64,000 nt of DNA from Vibrio sp. 10N.286.49.B1 (GTDB taxonomy: Bacteria > Pseudomonadota > Gammaproteobacteria > Enterobacterales > Vibrionaceae). The stretch spans positions 1 through 64,000 of the forward strand of contig NZ_MCUW01000017.1 of NCBI RefSeq assembly GCF_002873335.1. Direction: 5' to 3'. A program made the translations under genes and the position numbers. Of this stretch, positions 52,899 to 61,923 are shown one piece after another. The notes under the pieces were generated by a model. It was not told the DNA's origin, searched no databases, and saw only the letters and a program-made list of their open reading frames with translations. The number at the start of each line of letters is the position of its first letter. The first letter of the stretch is position 1.

Positions 52899-52941
52899 TA
52901 AAAAAAGACAAAGCCGAGCATAGTGGCTCGGCTTTGTCTTT
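52899..52941 (-). terminator. Terminator of the srkA-dsbA unit
   Basis: A perfect 16-bp stem (AAAGACAAAGCCGAGC at 52904-52919 with its complement at 52926-52941, loop ATAGTG) is followed on the minus strand by TTTT. From here to 52683 lies the promoter region of the DUF2860 gene; nothing else is seen. Confidence 0.9.
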
Positions 52942-52965
52942 ATATTGAATAGGTGGAGATCGTGG

Positions 52966-53565
52966 TTACTTCTTCAATAAGAAATTTACCAGCTCAAAAT
53001 ATTCGTCTAGTGATTGTATGCTACCTGCTTCAACCAGGTATTTGTTATTGACGATAACGGCAGGAACGCCAGAAAGTCCACTGTCTTTGAATTGCTTATC
53101 AAAGCGGCGCACCATTGAATCGACAGCAAAGCCCTTGAATGCCGAATCAAACTTCTTCGCGTCTATGCCTTCATCAATAAAGATTTGACGTAACTCTTCG
53201 TCGTTACGAGGAGGCTTGTTCATGTTGTGGATGCGGTTAAACATGACCGGAACCATCTTATCCTCAACTTTTAAGGCAATCATCGTCGCATAAGCCTTGC
53301 TCATCGACATACCCATGTTACCACCCATAAATGACACGTGGTTCTTTTGGAATTTAGCGTCGGCTGGGATTTTAGTTTTTAATTGCTCAATGATTGGCTC
53401 AAAACTATTACAGTGAGGGCAATAAAAAGAGAAAAATTCAGTAACGGTTGGTTTGGTTGATTGCTTTGTTTCTAGCACTTTATAGTGAGTGCCTTCTTCA
53501 AACTGAGCGGCACTAACGCCAAGAGTGACGAGCAGCGTAGCGAATAGTGCGATAAATCTTTTCAT
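52966..53565 (-). CDS. dsbA: Periplasmic thiol:disulfide oxidoreductase DsbA
   Basis: Introduces disulfides into exported proteins. It has 199 aa with a signal peptide ending SAA (residue 20). The active site is CPHC at 49-52 in a thioredoxin fold with an inserted helical domain; the cis-proline loop is [13 protein letters not shown]. In V. cholerae the homologue (TcpG) is needed for pilus and toxin folding. The ATG at 53565 follows GGAGACAACA. It is 47 bases after srkA. Confidence 0.96.
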   Translation of the reverse strand: MKRFIALFATLLVTLGVSAAQFEEGTHYKVLETKQSTKPTVTEFFSFYCPHCNSFEPIIEQLKTKIPADAKFQKNHVSFMGGNMGMSMSKAYATMIALKVEDKMVPVMFNRIHNMNKPPRNDEELRQIFIDEGIDAKKFDSAFKGFAVDSMVRRFDKQFKDSGLSGVPAVIVNNKYLVEAGSIQSLDEYFELVNFLLKK

Positions 53566-53612
53566 TGTTGTCTCCATGTAGAATTCATTCCGTAACGATA
53601 TTCATTAGTGTG

Positions 53613-54596
53613 TCACCACTGTGGCTGTAATGAAAGCGGCGTTTCATTTAATGCTGCCATTTGCTCTTTAAAGCCCAGCACTTGTCCTTCCCAGTATTTA
53701 GGGTCGTTAAACCATGGGAAGGCCAGAGGGAAAGCTGGGTCATGCCAACGTTTAGCCAACCAAGCCATGTAGTACACCATACGTAGACCGCGTAAAGGCT
53801 CAATTAGTTTCAATTGACTCGAAGGGAAATCATTAAACTCTTGATAGCCTTCTAAAACCACGTCTAGCTGCATCATTTTTTCTTGTCTATCACCGCTCAG
53901 TAGCATCCATAAATCTTGAACCGCAGGGCCGTTTCGAGCGTCATCCAGATCAACAAACATTGGCCCGTCTCGCCAGAGAATATTACCAGGGTGACAATCA
54001 CCATGTAAGCGAATCATCTGACTGGGTTCCCAGTGCGTTTCTATTTGAGCGATCAGCATGTCGAGGTCACTAAAAAAGGCGTTCTCTAGATGTGATGGGA
54101 TGAACGTTGAAGATTGCAGCAGCTTTCTAGGTTGATATAAATACTCTTCTAGCCCAATGGTCGGTCGATGCTCAAACGGTTTTGCTGCGCCAACATTATG
54201 TATGCGACCCAGAAAACGTCCGACCCATTCTAATTGCTCGAGGTTATCCACCTCGAACTGTCGACCTCCTTCACTGGCAAATAGCGTGAACCAATAGCCG
54301 TTATACTCATGAATGGATTGGTTATTGATGACCAGTGGCGCAGAAATGGGTACATCATGTTCCACAAGTTCATGCGCGAACTCATGCTCTTCTTGGATTT
54401 GTGCCAATGTCCAACGTTGTGGGCGATAGAATTTTACGACGAATCGTTTTTTATCTTCGTCGGTAAATTGGTAGACCCGGTTTTCATAACTGTTAAGGGG
54501 AAGGAGCCCGGATTCTGCGCGAACGCCGATACTTTCTAGTGCATACCACATAAAGTCTGGTGTTAACGCATCGAAGTTAAACATTTGCTCTGTCAT
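53613..54596 (-). CDS. srkA: Stress response Ser/Thr protein kinase SrkA (YihE)
   Basis: A kinase of the choline/aminoglycoside kinase fold, linked to the Cpx response and protection from programmed death in E. coli. It has about 327 aa. SGLLPLNSYENRVYQFTDEDKKRFVVKFYRPQRWT, LHGDCHPGNILWRDGP (catalytic loop) and VDLDDARNGPAVQDLWML (metal loop) match. The start is uncertain: ATG 54596 (used here) lies just after the ccoG terminator, ATG 54617 lies within that hairpin, and ATG 54584 is a third option. It is cotranscribed with dsbA. Confidence 0.92.
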   Translation of the reverse strand: MTEQMFNFDALTPDFMWYALESIGVRAESGLLPLNSYENRVYQFTDEDKKRFVVKFYRPQRWTLAQIQEEHEFAHELVEHDVPISAPLVINNQSIHEYNGYWFTLFASEGGRQFEVDNLEQLEWVGRFLGRIHNVGAAKPFEHRPTIGLEEYLYQPRKLLQSSTFIPSHLENAFFSDLDMLIAQIETHWEPSQMIRLHGDCHPGNILWRDGPMFVDLDDARNGPAVQDLWMLLSGDRQEKMMQLDVVLEGYQEFNDFPSSQLKLIEPLRGLRMVYYMAWLAKRWHDPAFPLAFPWFNDPKYWEGQVLGFKEQMAALNETPLSLQPQW

Positions 54597-54603
54597 GCTG
54601 AAA

Positions 54604-54632
54604 CTAAAAAGGCTCATTACTGAGCCTTTTCC
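54604..54632 (-). terminator. Terminator between ccoG and srkA
   Basis: On the minus strand AAAAGGCTCA, loop GTAA and TGAGCCTTTTT (54630-54606) form a 10-bp stem with a T-run. It ends eight bases before the srkA start used here. Confidence 0.75.
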
Positions 54633-54656
54633 TATTATAAATCGTGAAGAGAGAGG

Positions 54657-56072
54657 TTATAGCTTTACAAACCGGCTCTCTACCTCAACGGAAAAGTCAT
54701 TGCTGTCACTTAGTATAAACTGAATCGTGACGACGGGTGAGTCGAGTTGGTCAGGATCGACACCTAAACTCATCGGTAGGCTTAACACTTCTCCAGGATC
54801 AACGATGACGGTTTGTTTTCCGTACCACGTTGCTGAATCCAAACCAGCTACCGTTAGCGTGTATTTTTGCTCTTGCTGCGTCTTGTTGATGACCTTAAGG
54901 GTATAAGTGTTTTCTACTAACCCGTCACTGTTGATGCGTGACAGCGCACTTCGGTCTTTTATAACACTCAGTCCTACAGGCTCAACCGCAGAAATTTGTG
55001 CGAAGAACAGCCCAATCATCACGAGTAAAATAGCCCCATAGCCGAGTAGTTTTGGTCGCATTACTTTTGTGTGTTGACCTGATAATCGGTGCTCTGTGGT
55101 GTAGTTGATCAAGCCTTTCTCATAGCCCATTCGGTCCATGGTTTTATCACAGGCATCGATACAAGCGCCACAGTTAATACATTCGTATTGCAGGCCATCA
55201 CGGATATCGATGCCGGTTGGGCAGACCTGAACACATAAGTCACAATCAATACAGTCTCCAAGTCCGAGCGCTTTAGGGTCGGCTTTGCGAGAACGAGGCC
55301 CGCGTTGTTCACCACGCTTCGAGTCATAGCCGACAATAAAGGTGTCTTTATCAAACATGGCGGATTGGAAGCGAGCATAAGGGCACATGTGAATACATAC
55401 GATGGAGCGCATCCATCCAGCATTAGCGTAGGTGCACCCTGCAAAAAATAGAACCCAAAAAACCGGCCAGAAACTTGCTTCGAAGCTAAAGAAACCGATC
55501 ACTAAGTCACCAATCGGGACAAAATAACCAGTAAACGTGAGACCGGTGGCGAGCGCAATCGCGAGCCATGCAATGTGCTTAAGGGTTTTCCTTGCGAATA
55601 AATTCGCCGTGAGCTTGTTGGAGTCTTGTTTTCGCCTTTTATTTGCGCTGCCTTCTAGCTTTTCTTCAAACCAGATATACATAAAGGTCCAGACGGTCTG
55701 TGGGCATAGATAGCCACACCAAACTCGACCTAAAAAGGTGGTAATAAAAAACAATCCGAAGGCGGCGACCATAAATAACAAGGCAAGTAAGGTCAGGTCT
55801 TGTGGATAAAGGGTTGTGCCAAAAAAGTTGAATTGCTGATTGCCAATATCAAGTAAGATTGCCTGCCTTTCACCGTATGGTATCCAAGGAATAACCGCAA
55901 AAAGTAGCAATAAAAACCAACCGCCATAGCGCCTGAGCTTTTGGAATGTTCCTTTGCTTTCACGTACATAAATACTATTGCTGGGATTAAACCGGTCTCC
56001 GGTCCCTTTGTGTGTTTTAGGATTGAACGTTTTTGGTGTGACGTCCTTAATATCAATCTTATCCTGACTCAT
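54657..56072 (-). CDS. ccoG: Cytochrome c oxidase accessory protein CcoG (RdxA/FixG)
   Basis: A membrane iron-sulfur protein that reduces copper for assembly of cbb3 oxidase. It has 471 aa. Several helices in the N-terminal half include FLGRVWCGYLCPQTVWTFMYIWFE; two 4Fe-4S motifs follow, CIDCDLCVQVCP and CINCGACIDACD, then one more helix and a C-terminal periplasmic Ig-like FixG domain. The ATG at 56072 follows AAAGGACCGCTTCAC; a 26-residue upstream extension is rejected. It is alone between yihD and srkA, with its own terminator. The cbb3 genes are not in this window. Confidence 0.93.
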   Translation of the reverse strand: MSQDKIDIKDVTPKTFNPKTHKGTGDRFNPSNSIYVRESKGTFQKLRRYGGWFLLLLFAVIPWIPYGERQAILLDIGNQQFNFFGTTLYPQDLTLLALLFMVAAFGLFFITTFLGRVWCGYLCPQTVWTFMYIWFEEKLEGSANKRRKQDSNKLTANLFARKTLKHIAWLAIALATGLTFTGYFVPIGDLVIGFFSFEASFWPVFWVLFFAGCTYANAGWMRSIVCIHMCPYARFQSAMFDKDTFIVGYDSKRGEQRGPRSRKADPKALGLGDCIDCDLCVQVCPTGIDIRDGLQYECINCGACIDACDKTMDRMGYEKGLINYTTEHRLSGQHTKVMRPKLLGYGAILLVMIGLFFAQISAVEPVGLSVIKDRSALSRINSDGLVENTYTLKVINKTQQEQKYTLTVAGLDSATWYGKQTVIVDPGEVLSLPMSLGVDPDQLDSPVVTIQFILSDSNDFSVEVESRFVKL

Positions 56073-56431
56073 GTGAAGCGGTCCTTTTTGGGCTGACGGC
56101 ATGTTTATACATGCTCTACTTTTCCGACACTGCGAGGTATTCCTAATCAATCGTCGACGCGTGTATTGTCATCCATGGCTGATCGGGCATAACTATCTAT
56201 GTAAATAGAAAACCTATGTAAATAGAAAACGCGCCGATTATAACCTCGATAACAAACTCTTTTCTTTAAGGCTATCAACCTTTAACAAGAAAAATGATAT
56301 TTCACGTGTTATGGCACCGTACGTAATCGGATAACGCAGCGTTGTGTTTCTCAAATGAGGAAGCGTTATTTTAAGGCGTGAAGCACAAAGCAAAGAAATT
56401 GCTTCGATGATATTGACGTGATGTAAATGAA
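56073..56431. other. Gap upstream of ccoG
   Basis: About 360 bp with no gene seen. It must hold the ccoG promoter. The only clear structure is a perfect tandem 17-bp duplication at 56197-56230. Confidence 0.5.
56197..56230. repeat. Tandem 17-bp duplication
   Basis: CTATGTAAATAGAAAAC occurs twice without a break (56197-56213 and 56214-56230), about 125 bp upstream of ccoG. Each copy contains the inverted CTAT...ATAG. Confidence 0.9.
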
Positions 56432-56458
56432 GATAGCACGGTTGAGGCGTGCTATCTC
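56432..56458 (-). terminator. Hairpin after yihD, probable terminator
   Basis: AGATAGCACG (56432-56441) and CGTGCTATCT (56449-56458) form a perfect 10-bp stem. On the minus strand only TTCATTT follows, so termination may be incomplete. Confidence 0.5.
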
Positions 56459-56484
56459 TGGCTTTTTAGTCAGCGTATTTGCCG

Positions 56485-56751
56485 CTACTTGATGATACCG
56501 CGCGCTTTCAATAACGCAGTCTTGAAGTCATCTTCTTGGTCTTTCGCAAGGCCTGGGATCATGTCTTCTTTTTGGCTGTTACGCATCTTCAGATGGTAGA
56601 TCAACACATCATCAGTGAGCTCATTAAGATTACCGTTGTAGCCAGCTTCTGCAGCAAGCTTAACGATAAACTCTAGCAGGTTTAGGTCTGGTTCTTTCTG
56701 CCATTCTGGGTGAATAAGTTCGATCAGTTCGTTAACGCGATGACACTTCAT
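56485..56751 (-). CDS. yihD: YihD family protein (DUF1040)
   Basis: A small acidic protein of 88 aa that aligns well with E. coli YihD ([56 protein letters not shown]). Function unknown. The ATG at 56751 follows GGAGAAAGCT. In E. coli yihD precedes srkA-dsbA directly; here ccoG lies between. Confidence 0.92.
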   Translation of the reverse strand: MKCHRVNELIELIHPEWQKEPDLNLLEFIVKLAAEAGYNGNLNELTDDVLIYHLKMRNSQKEDMIPGLAKDQEDDFKTALLKARGIIK

Positions 56752-56837
56752 AGCTTTCTCCACAATTTTTATAGTGATTTTTGCATCAAAATATCAAAGT
56801 TTACGTTGATAACCAATATGAGAAAGCAATAGACATA

Positions 56838-56866
56838 AAAAAAGCGCAGGGTGTCTGCGCTTTTTT
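56838..56866 (-). terminator. Terminator of the small gene at 56868-57035
   Basis: AAAAAAGCGCAG (56838-56849), loop GGTGT and CTGCGCTTTTTT (56855-56866) form a stem of 12 bp with T-runs on both strands, directly after the minus-strand stop at 56868. Confidence 0.85.
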
Positions 56867-56867
56867 A

Positions 56868-57035
56868 TTATGCTGCTTTAATTACTTTTGCTGGTGTCGG
56901 TGCCATAAAAGCACTTTTTTCAACAAGCGTCATTGAAGGAGCGGCTTGTTTTGCGACAGGCGCAGAGGCAAAGCCACTACGACGACGCGACGCACCACGA
57001 TTTGAGTGCGAAAACCTGACAGGAGTAGGGCGCAT
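56868..57035 (-). CDS. Unrecognised 55-aa basic protein
   Basis: A short reading frame starting MRPTPVRFSHSNRGASRRRS and ending PTPAKVIKAA. It is rich in Arg, Ser, Ala and Pro, with no membrane helix and no signal peptide. Evidence that it is a gene: TTAGGT lies seven bases before the ATG, the stop lies one base before a strong intrinsic terminator, and the gap between yihD and the Spo0M-like gene has no other use for that terminator. I do not recognise the family and give no function. Confidence 0.6.
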   Translation of the reverse strand: MRPTPVRFSHSNRGASRRRSGFASAPVAKQAAPSMTLVEKSAFMAPTPAKVIKAA

Positions 57036-57157
57036 TGCTATACCTAACAGTCAGACAATTCCATTGCCAATCTAATGGCCTGATTATCTATGAGACATTG
57101 CATCACAATGTGCTCTTTTTTGGCATTTGCCAGTCCAAATAAATAATCAGGAATAAC

Positions 57158-57173
57158 GATATGCATGCATATC
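57158..57173. promoter_or_regulatory. Perfect 16-bp palindrome in the divergent region
   Basis: GATATGCATGCATATC reads the same on both strands. It lies between the small minus-strand gene and the Spo0M-like gene, 123 and 158 bp from their starts. A TATAGAAT-like -10 follows at about 57176. Candidate operator; otherwise this 295-bp gap shows only a short ACATTG/CAATGT hairpin at 57095-57111. Confidence 0.5.
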
Positions 57174-57330
57174 AGGTATAGAATATCACCAACTACGGAT
57201 AGGTTCGACAATCTTATCTAAATAATTGTTGCTTTTTTGAACACGTGAAGTGATGGGGTTATTTTGTCAGGAGTATTTGTTTTATCGGGCTATATGGGAT
57301 AAAACTGGTAACCAGTGAATGGAGGTGCGT

Positions 57331-58131
57331 ATGTCTTTTTTTAAGAAAACCTTAGCAAGTTTTGGTATTGGTGCTGCGCGAGTAGACTCGGTACTGCATC
57401 AAGAATTTTTATACCCAGGTCAGGCAGCAAAAGTTACTGTGCATGTTTACGGCGGAAAAACAGCTCAAACGGTTGATAACATTAATATGCGACTGTGTTG
57501 CCGTTATATTGATGAGGTTGCTCGTGGCAACCACGACAATCAAAATCAGCCAGGTAGCCCGAAAAAGCGCGTAGCAAAAACCTATGCCATGGAAACATGG
57601 AAATTGCCTTATGCTTTTACCATTGAGCCCGGTGAGACACGTGACTTTGAGGTTGAGCTCCTGGTGCCTTGGAATACGCCGGTCACGCTTGGTGACTCCA
57701 AAGTTTGGCTAGAAACTGGGCTTGATATTGCTTTAGCGGCTGACCCAACAGACAAAGATCTACTGACCGTGAGGCCCGATCCGCTGCTTGATGGCATTTT
57801 TTCGGCTTTAGAGCATGAAGGCTTGCGCATTAGACAGGTTGAATGTGAGGCAGCTAAAGGCTTTGCTATGCCATTTGTTCAAGAGTTTGAGTTTGTCCCA
57901 ACCACTGGTCCTTATCATGGGCGTTGGCGTGAGCTTGAGATTGTGGCATACCGAGATGAAGACGTGCTTAAGCTATGGTTTGAAATTGACAGAAATAGAG
58001 ACGGTATTGGCGGCATGCTGTCCAGCTTAATAGGGGCGGGGCAACTAAAGCGAGAGCTCTCACTGCCAAGCTCGATGAGTGCAGAAGAGGCCGGTAAGAA
58101 GGTTCTCGATTACTTGGACCAAACGTCCTAG
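57331..58131 (+). CDS. Spo0M / sporulation-control (SpoOM) family protein
   Basis: A 266-aa protein of the Spo0M family, which has an arrestin-like beta-sandwich. MSFFKKTLASFGIGAARVDSVLHQ, LYPGQAAKVTVHVYGGKTAQTVDNI, YAFTIEPGETRDFEVELLVPWNTPVTLGDSKVWLETGLDIA and DPLLDGIFSAL match the family pattern. In Bacillus it affects sporulation control; in a Vibrio the role is unknown. The ATG at 57331 follows GGAGGTGCGT, a very strong site. It has its own promoter region. Confidence 0.85.
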   Translation: MSFFKKTLASFGIGAARVDSVLHQEFLYPGQAAKVTVHVYGGKTAQTVDNINMRLCCRYIDEVARGNHDNQNQPGSPKKRVAKTYAMETWKLPYAFTIEPGETRDFEVELLVPWNTPVTLGDSKVWLETGLDIALAADPTDKDLLTVRPDPLLDGIFSALEHEGLRIRQVECEAAKGFAMPFVQEFEFVPTTGPYHGRWRELEIVAYRDEDVLKLWFEIDRNRDGIGGMLSSLIGAGQLKRELSLPSSMSAEEAGKKVLDYLDQTS

Positions 58132-58152
58132 TTACAATCACGATTGTTTTTT

Positions 58153-58172
58153 TCAGCTTACATTTGTAAGCT
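58153..58172. repeat. Palindromic hairpin after the Spo0M-like gene
   Basis: CAGCTTAC (58153-58160), loop ATTT and GTAAGCTG (58165-58172) are preceded, not followed, by seven T's. It is therefore a poor terminator on either strand; it may be an mRNA 3' stabiliser or an operator for trhA. Confidence 0.45.
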
Positions 58173-58216
58173 GAATATGGCATGCTGCTGCCATTGCCAT
58201 ATTGTGAGTACAAATT

Positions 58217-58864
58217 ATGTCTTCAGTGTCACTGTATAGTTTGCAAGAAGAGCGTGCCAACAGCCTGACCCATGCACTGGGTGTGATATTGTCAGTGATT
58301 GGCTTGGTCTTATTGATATTGAAAGCGACTCAAGCAAACTCCGATGCGCTCACATTAATCAGTATGAGTGTTTATGGTGGCAGTATGGTCACCTTGTTCT
58401 TGGCCTCTACGCTGTACCATTCGATTGATAGTCCTAACCAAAAACATCGCTTAAAGACGTTTGATCATTGCGCTATTTACTTATTAATTGCAGGCAGTTA
58501 CACGCCTTTTATGTTGGTATGTCTGCGAACCCCGCTTGCGGTATCTCTTATGGTGGTGATCTGGATGATTGCCGTGGTCGGGATTGTCATGAAGCTCTTT
58601 TTTGCTCATAAGATTGAACGGCTGTCTTTGTTTGTCTATTTAGGGATGGGATGGTTGTCGGTTATTCCGCTGTATCAGCTCTCCCAAAGTCTCGATTTTT
58701 CGGGGCTGATGTTGTTAGCCTTGGGTGGTGTTGTGTATACCTTAGGTGCCGTATTTTATGCCTGCGATCGAATTCCATTCAACCACGCGATTTGGCACGT
58801 TTTTGTGCTTGCTGGCGCTGCCTGTCATTTCTTTGCTATTTATCTGTACGTCGAACCTATTTAA
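58217..58864 (+). CDS. trhA: Hemolysin III / TrhA family seven-helix membrane protein
   Basis: A PAQR-type inner-membrane protein of 215 aa with seven predicted helices. The metal-binding His/Asp residues of the family are visible in LASTLYHSID, FDHCAIYLLIAGSYTPF and HAIWHVFVLAGAACHFFAIY. In E. coli TrhA influences membrane energy and fluidity; hemolysis is not its likely function here. The ribosome binding site is weak (TGAG). The region after it (58865-59024) shows no clear terminator. Confidence 0.88.
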   Translation: MSSVSLYSLQEERANSLTHALGVILSVIGLVLLILKATQANSDALTLISMSVYGGSMVTLFLASTLYHSIDSPNQKHRLKTFDHCAIYLLIAGSYTPFMLVCLRTPLAVSLMVVIWMIAVVGIVMKLFFAHKIERLSLFVYLGMGWLSVIPLYQLSQSLDFSGLMLLALGGVVYTLGAVFYACDRIPFNHAIWHVFVLAGAACHFFAIYLYVEPI

Positions 58865-59024
58865 TACTCACCGCCCGATGCTGAGACTACCGCTGAGCTA
58901 GATCGGTCAAACTTAATGTGAAGCCTCAAGCTAGAGTGCTACTGAGTCGGCCTTTAGGAGTGCACAATCAATGTTTAGACACGTGCAGTTAAATAGCGAC
59001 ATATATGGCATTGAGCATTGAGCA

Positions 59025-60470
59025 CTAACGACGCCAAAAGGCAGGGAAAAAGAGCACCAACAACGTCAATATCTCTAAGCGTCCCATCAACATACCCAAG
59101 CTCAGTAGCCATTTCGCGGCATCTGGAAGTGGCGCAAAGTTACCCGTCGGACCAATGATATCGCCCATACCCGGGCCCACATTTGCAACCGCAGTAATGG
59201 CGCCAGAGATGCTTGTCACCGGGTCGAGTCCCATCGCACTCAGTCCTGCAGCAAGAACCATAATGGTTGCAAAAAACATCAACACAAAAGCCACGACAGA
59301 ACGGACAATATCGTCATTGACCTGTCTATGGTTATAGCGCTGTACAAACACACCAGAAGGGTGGATCAGCTTCATCATCTGCTTGTTGAGCAAGGTAATG
59401 GCAATTTGGAAACGAAAGATTTTGATGCCACCTGACGTAGAACCAGAACATGCACCGGCCATCATCATGAAAGCAAACACCACGCTTGGTAACGCTCCCC
59501 ATGCAGTAAAGTCTTCTAATCCAAACCCGGTTGTTGTTACGACAGAGACGATGTTAAACATGGCGACACGGAATGCGTCACTGATGGCGTAACCATCTTT
59601 CAGGGTTAGCCATAAGGCAACCAAGGTACTTGATGTTAGAAATAAATACGTAAAGCCGCGAACCTGGGCGTCATTAATGAGGACGCGCACGCTGCGCTTA
59701 GATAGGGCAGCAACAAACAGCAAGAAAGGTAACCCGCCAAGAAACATAAATACGGTGCCTACCCAATGTGCGCCGTTGGTAAAGTGGTTCATGGAGCCAT
59801 CAGAGGTTGAATAGCCACCTGTTGATAAGGTAGTGAAGGCATGATTGATAGCATCAAAAAATGACATGCCTGTGGCTAAATAGCCAATAAGGCACAGTAT
59901 TGTCAGCACCAAGTACACTAAGACAATGTTCTTTGCGACGGTCTTGGCTCGAGGGCTACTTTTATCCGACCAATCTGATGATTCAGTTTGGAAGAGGCGC
60001 ATTCCCCCGACATTGAGCACTGGTAATATGGCCACGGCCATGACGATGAAACCAATGCCGCCGAGCCATTGTAAAATCGAGCGCCAAAGTAGGATGCTCG
60101 GCGCCATAGTATCTAACCCACTTAAAACGGTTGACCCGGTTGTGGTTATTCCTGACATGGTTTCAAAATAGGCGTCGGTAAAGCTGATGTGATTGATGAA
60201 CACAAAGGGCAGCGCCGCAAATGCACTGGCGATGATCCACACTAAGCTGGTGATGAGGAACATATCACGCACGCTGAGGTGGAAGGTTTTAGTTCGGCCA
60301 ATCGATAAACAGATAAAGGCCGCTAAGTGCGTGATGATGACCGCTAAACCAAAATCCAAGAACCCTGCGGTACCAGTGAAGAAGGCGACTAAGGTAGGCA
60401 CGTACATAAACAAGGCTAGCTTTGAAAGTACTAACCCAATAACAAACAAGACCGGACGAGCATTAACCAT
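59025..60470 (-). CDS. trkH: Trk potassium uptake system, membrane subunit TrkH
   Basis: The K+ channel-like subunit, 481 aa. Four pore loops with their selectivity-filter glycines can be seen: GITTTGSTVLSGLD, TTLSTGGYSTSDGS, SVVTTTGFGLED and AVANVGPGMGD. It works with TrkA, whose gene ends nine bases upstream. GACAGCTAG... is not seen; the start at 60470 gives MVNARPVLFVIGLVLSKLA. It is last in the fmt-rsmB-trkA-trkH run. Confidence 0.97.
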   Translation of the reverse strand: MVNARPVLFVIGLVLSKLALFMYVPTLVAFFTGTAGFLDFGLAVIITHLAAFICLSIGRTKTFHLSVRDMFLITSLVWIIASAFAALPFVFINHISFTDAYFETMSGITTTGSTVLSGLDTMAPSILLWRSILQWLGGIGFIVMAVAILPVLNVGGMRLFQTESSDWSDKSSPRAKTVAKNIVLVYLVLTILCLIGYLATGMSFFDAINHAFTTLSTGGYSTSDGSMNHFTNGAHWVGTVFMFLGGLPFLLFVAALSKRSVRVLINDAQVRGFTYLFLTSSTLVALWLTLKDGYAISDAFRVAMFNIVSVVTTTGFGLEDFTAWGALPSVVFAFMMMAGACSGSTSGGIKIFRFQIAITLLNKQMMKLIHPSGVFVQRYNHRQVNDDIVRSVVAFVLMFFATIMVLAAGLSAMGLDPVTSISGAITAVANVGPGMGDIIGPTGNFAPLPDAAKWLLSLGMLMGRLEILTLLVLFFPAFWRR

Positions 60471-60479
60471 AAGAGTGCC

Positions 60480-61856
60480 TTATAAGAAGAATGCACTAGG
60501 TTGGAATAGCGCTTCGACGTCAGGGACGTATTTCTTATCGACCAAGAACATCACCACATGGTCATCTTGTTCAATGACGGTGCGGTCATGAGCAATTAAG
60601 ACCTCTTCACCACGAACAATCGCACCTATTGTGGTACCTGGGGGTAACTTGATTTCACCTACCGCTTTGCCGACGACTTTCGAGGTTGTCTCATCACCAC
60701 GAGCGACCGCTTCGATCGCTTCCGCGGCCCCACGTCTGAGCGAGGATACGTTAACAATATCGGCACGTCGTACGTGAGTAAGTAGTGCTGAGATGGTGGC
60801 TTGTTGTGGCGAAATCGCGACGTCAATGGTGCCGCCCTGTACTAAGTCGACATAAGCACCACGCTGGATGAGTACCATGACTTTTTTTGCGCCCATCTTT
60901 TTCGCCAGCATGGCGGACATGATGTTGGTTTCATCTTCATTAGTCAGTGCGATAAAGACATCAACCTGGTCGATGTTTTCCTCTGCTAATAACTCTTGAT
61001 CAGCCGCATCGCCACAAAACACAATCGTGTTTTCAAGTTGCTCTGAGAGTTTTTCGGCTCTTTGGTAGCTGCGTTCGATGAGCTTGACGCTGTAATTCTG
61101 TTCTAAGCGCTTTGATAGGCTTGAACCAATATTACCGCCCCCCACAATCATAATACGTCGATACGGTTTTTCGAGGCGCTGCAGTTCACTCATTACGGAA
61201 CGAATATGGTTACTCGCCGCGACAAAAAACACCTCATCATCCGCTTCGATAATGGTGGTACCTTGCGGGCGGATTGGGCGACCTTGCCTAAATATCGCCG
61301 CTACGCGCGTATCGATATGTGGCATATGTTCTCGTAAGGTCGACAGGGCGTTTCCTACAAGTGGCCCACCGTAATATGCTTTGACGGCGACGAGGCTGAC
61401 TTTTTCATCGGCGAAGCTGACAACTTGAAGCGCGCCAGGATATTGAATCAAACGCTCAATGTAGCTGGTAACCAGTTCTTCTGGTGCAATAAGGTGATCA
61501 ACCGGTACTGCTCCAGAATTAAACAAGGTTTCTTTTTCCATTAGGTATTCACGCGAACGAATTCGAGCGACACGGTTTGGAGTGTTAAAGAGCGAGAACG
61601 CCACCTGACAGGCGGCCATGTTGGTTTCGTCCATGTTGGTGACTGCAACCAGCATATCGGCATCCTGAGCGCCTGCTTCTCGCAATACGTCAGGGTGGCT
61701 CGCATAGCCATTTATGACACGTAAATCATACTTATCTTGTAGTTCACGCAGACGGTCACTGTTTTTATCAACAATGGTAATATCATTGTTCTCACCCACC
61801 AGATTTTCTGCGAGTGTGCCACCGACCTGCCCTGCACCAAGAATGATGATTTTCAT
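60480..61856 (-). CDS. trkA: Trk system NAD-binding regulator TrkA
   Basis: The cytoplasmic gating subunit, 458 aa. Two RCK units, each a Rossmann fold plus a TrkA_C domain: the first opens [19 protein letters not shown], the second has [20 protein letters not shown] near residue 233. It binds NAD(H)/ATP and gates TrkH. It lies between rsmB (67-bp gap) and trkH (nine-base gap). Confidence 0.98.
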   Translation of the reverse strand: MKIIILGAGQVGGTLAENLVGENNDITIVDKNSDRLRELQDKYDLRVINGYASHPDVLREAGAQDADMLVAVTNMDETNMAACQVAFSLFNTPNRVARIRSREYLMEKETLFNSGAVPVDHLIAPEELVTSYIERLIQYPGALQVVSFADEKVSLVAVKAYYGGPLVGNALSTLREHMPHIDTRVAAIFRQGRPIRPQGTTIIEADDEVFFVAASNHIRSVMSELQRLEKPYRRIMIVGGGNIGSSLSKRLEQNYSVKLIERSYQRAEKLSEQLENTIVFCGDAADQELLAEENIDQVDVFIALTNEDETNIMSAMLAKKMGAKKVMVLIQRGAYVDLVQGGTIDVAISPQQATISALLTHVRRADIVNVSSLRRGAAEAIEAVARGDETTSKVVGKAVGEIKLPPGTTIGAIVRGEEVLIAHDRTVIEQDDHVVMFLVDKKYVPDVEALFQPSAFFL

Positions 61857-61923
61857 AACGTTTCGCTCTTCTTATTATGTCGACTCAACGACTTGGTAGA
61901 ATAACTATCAATACGTTAGCATT

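Noticed and set aside
56300..56315. CACGTG in ATATTTCACGTGTTATGG as parS
   Set aside because: Only the left half resembles parS; the right half does not.
56851..57075. Plus-strand frame of 74 codons over the small minus-strand gene
   Set aside because: It begins inside the terminator hairpin and lacks a ribosome binding site; the minus-strand frame fits the terminator better.
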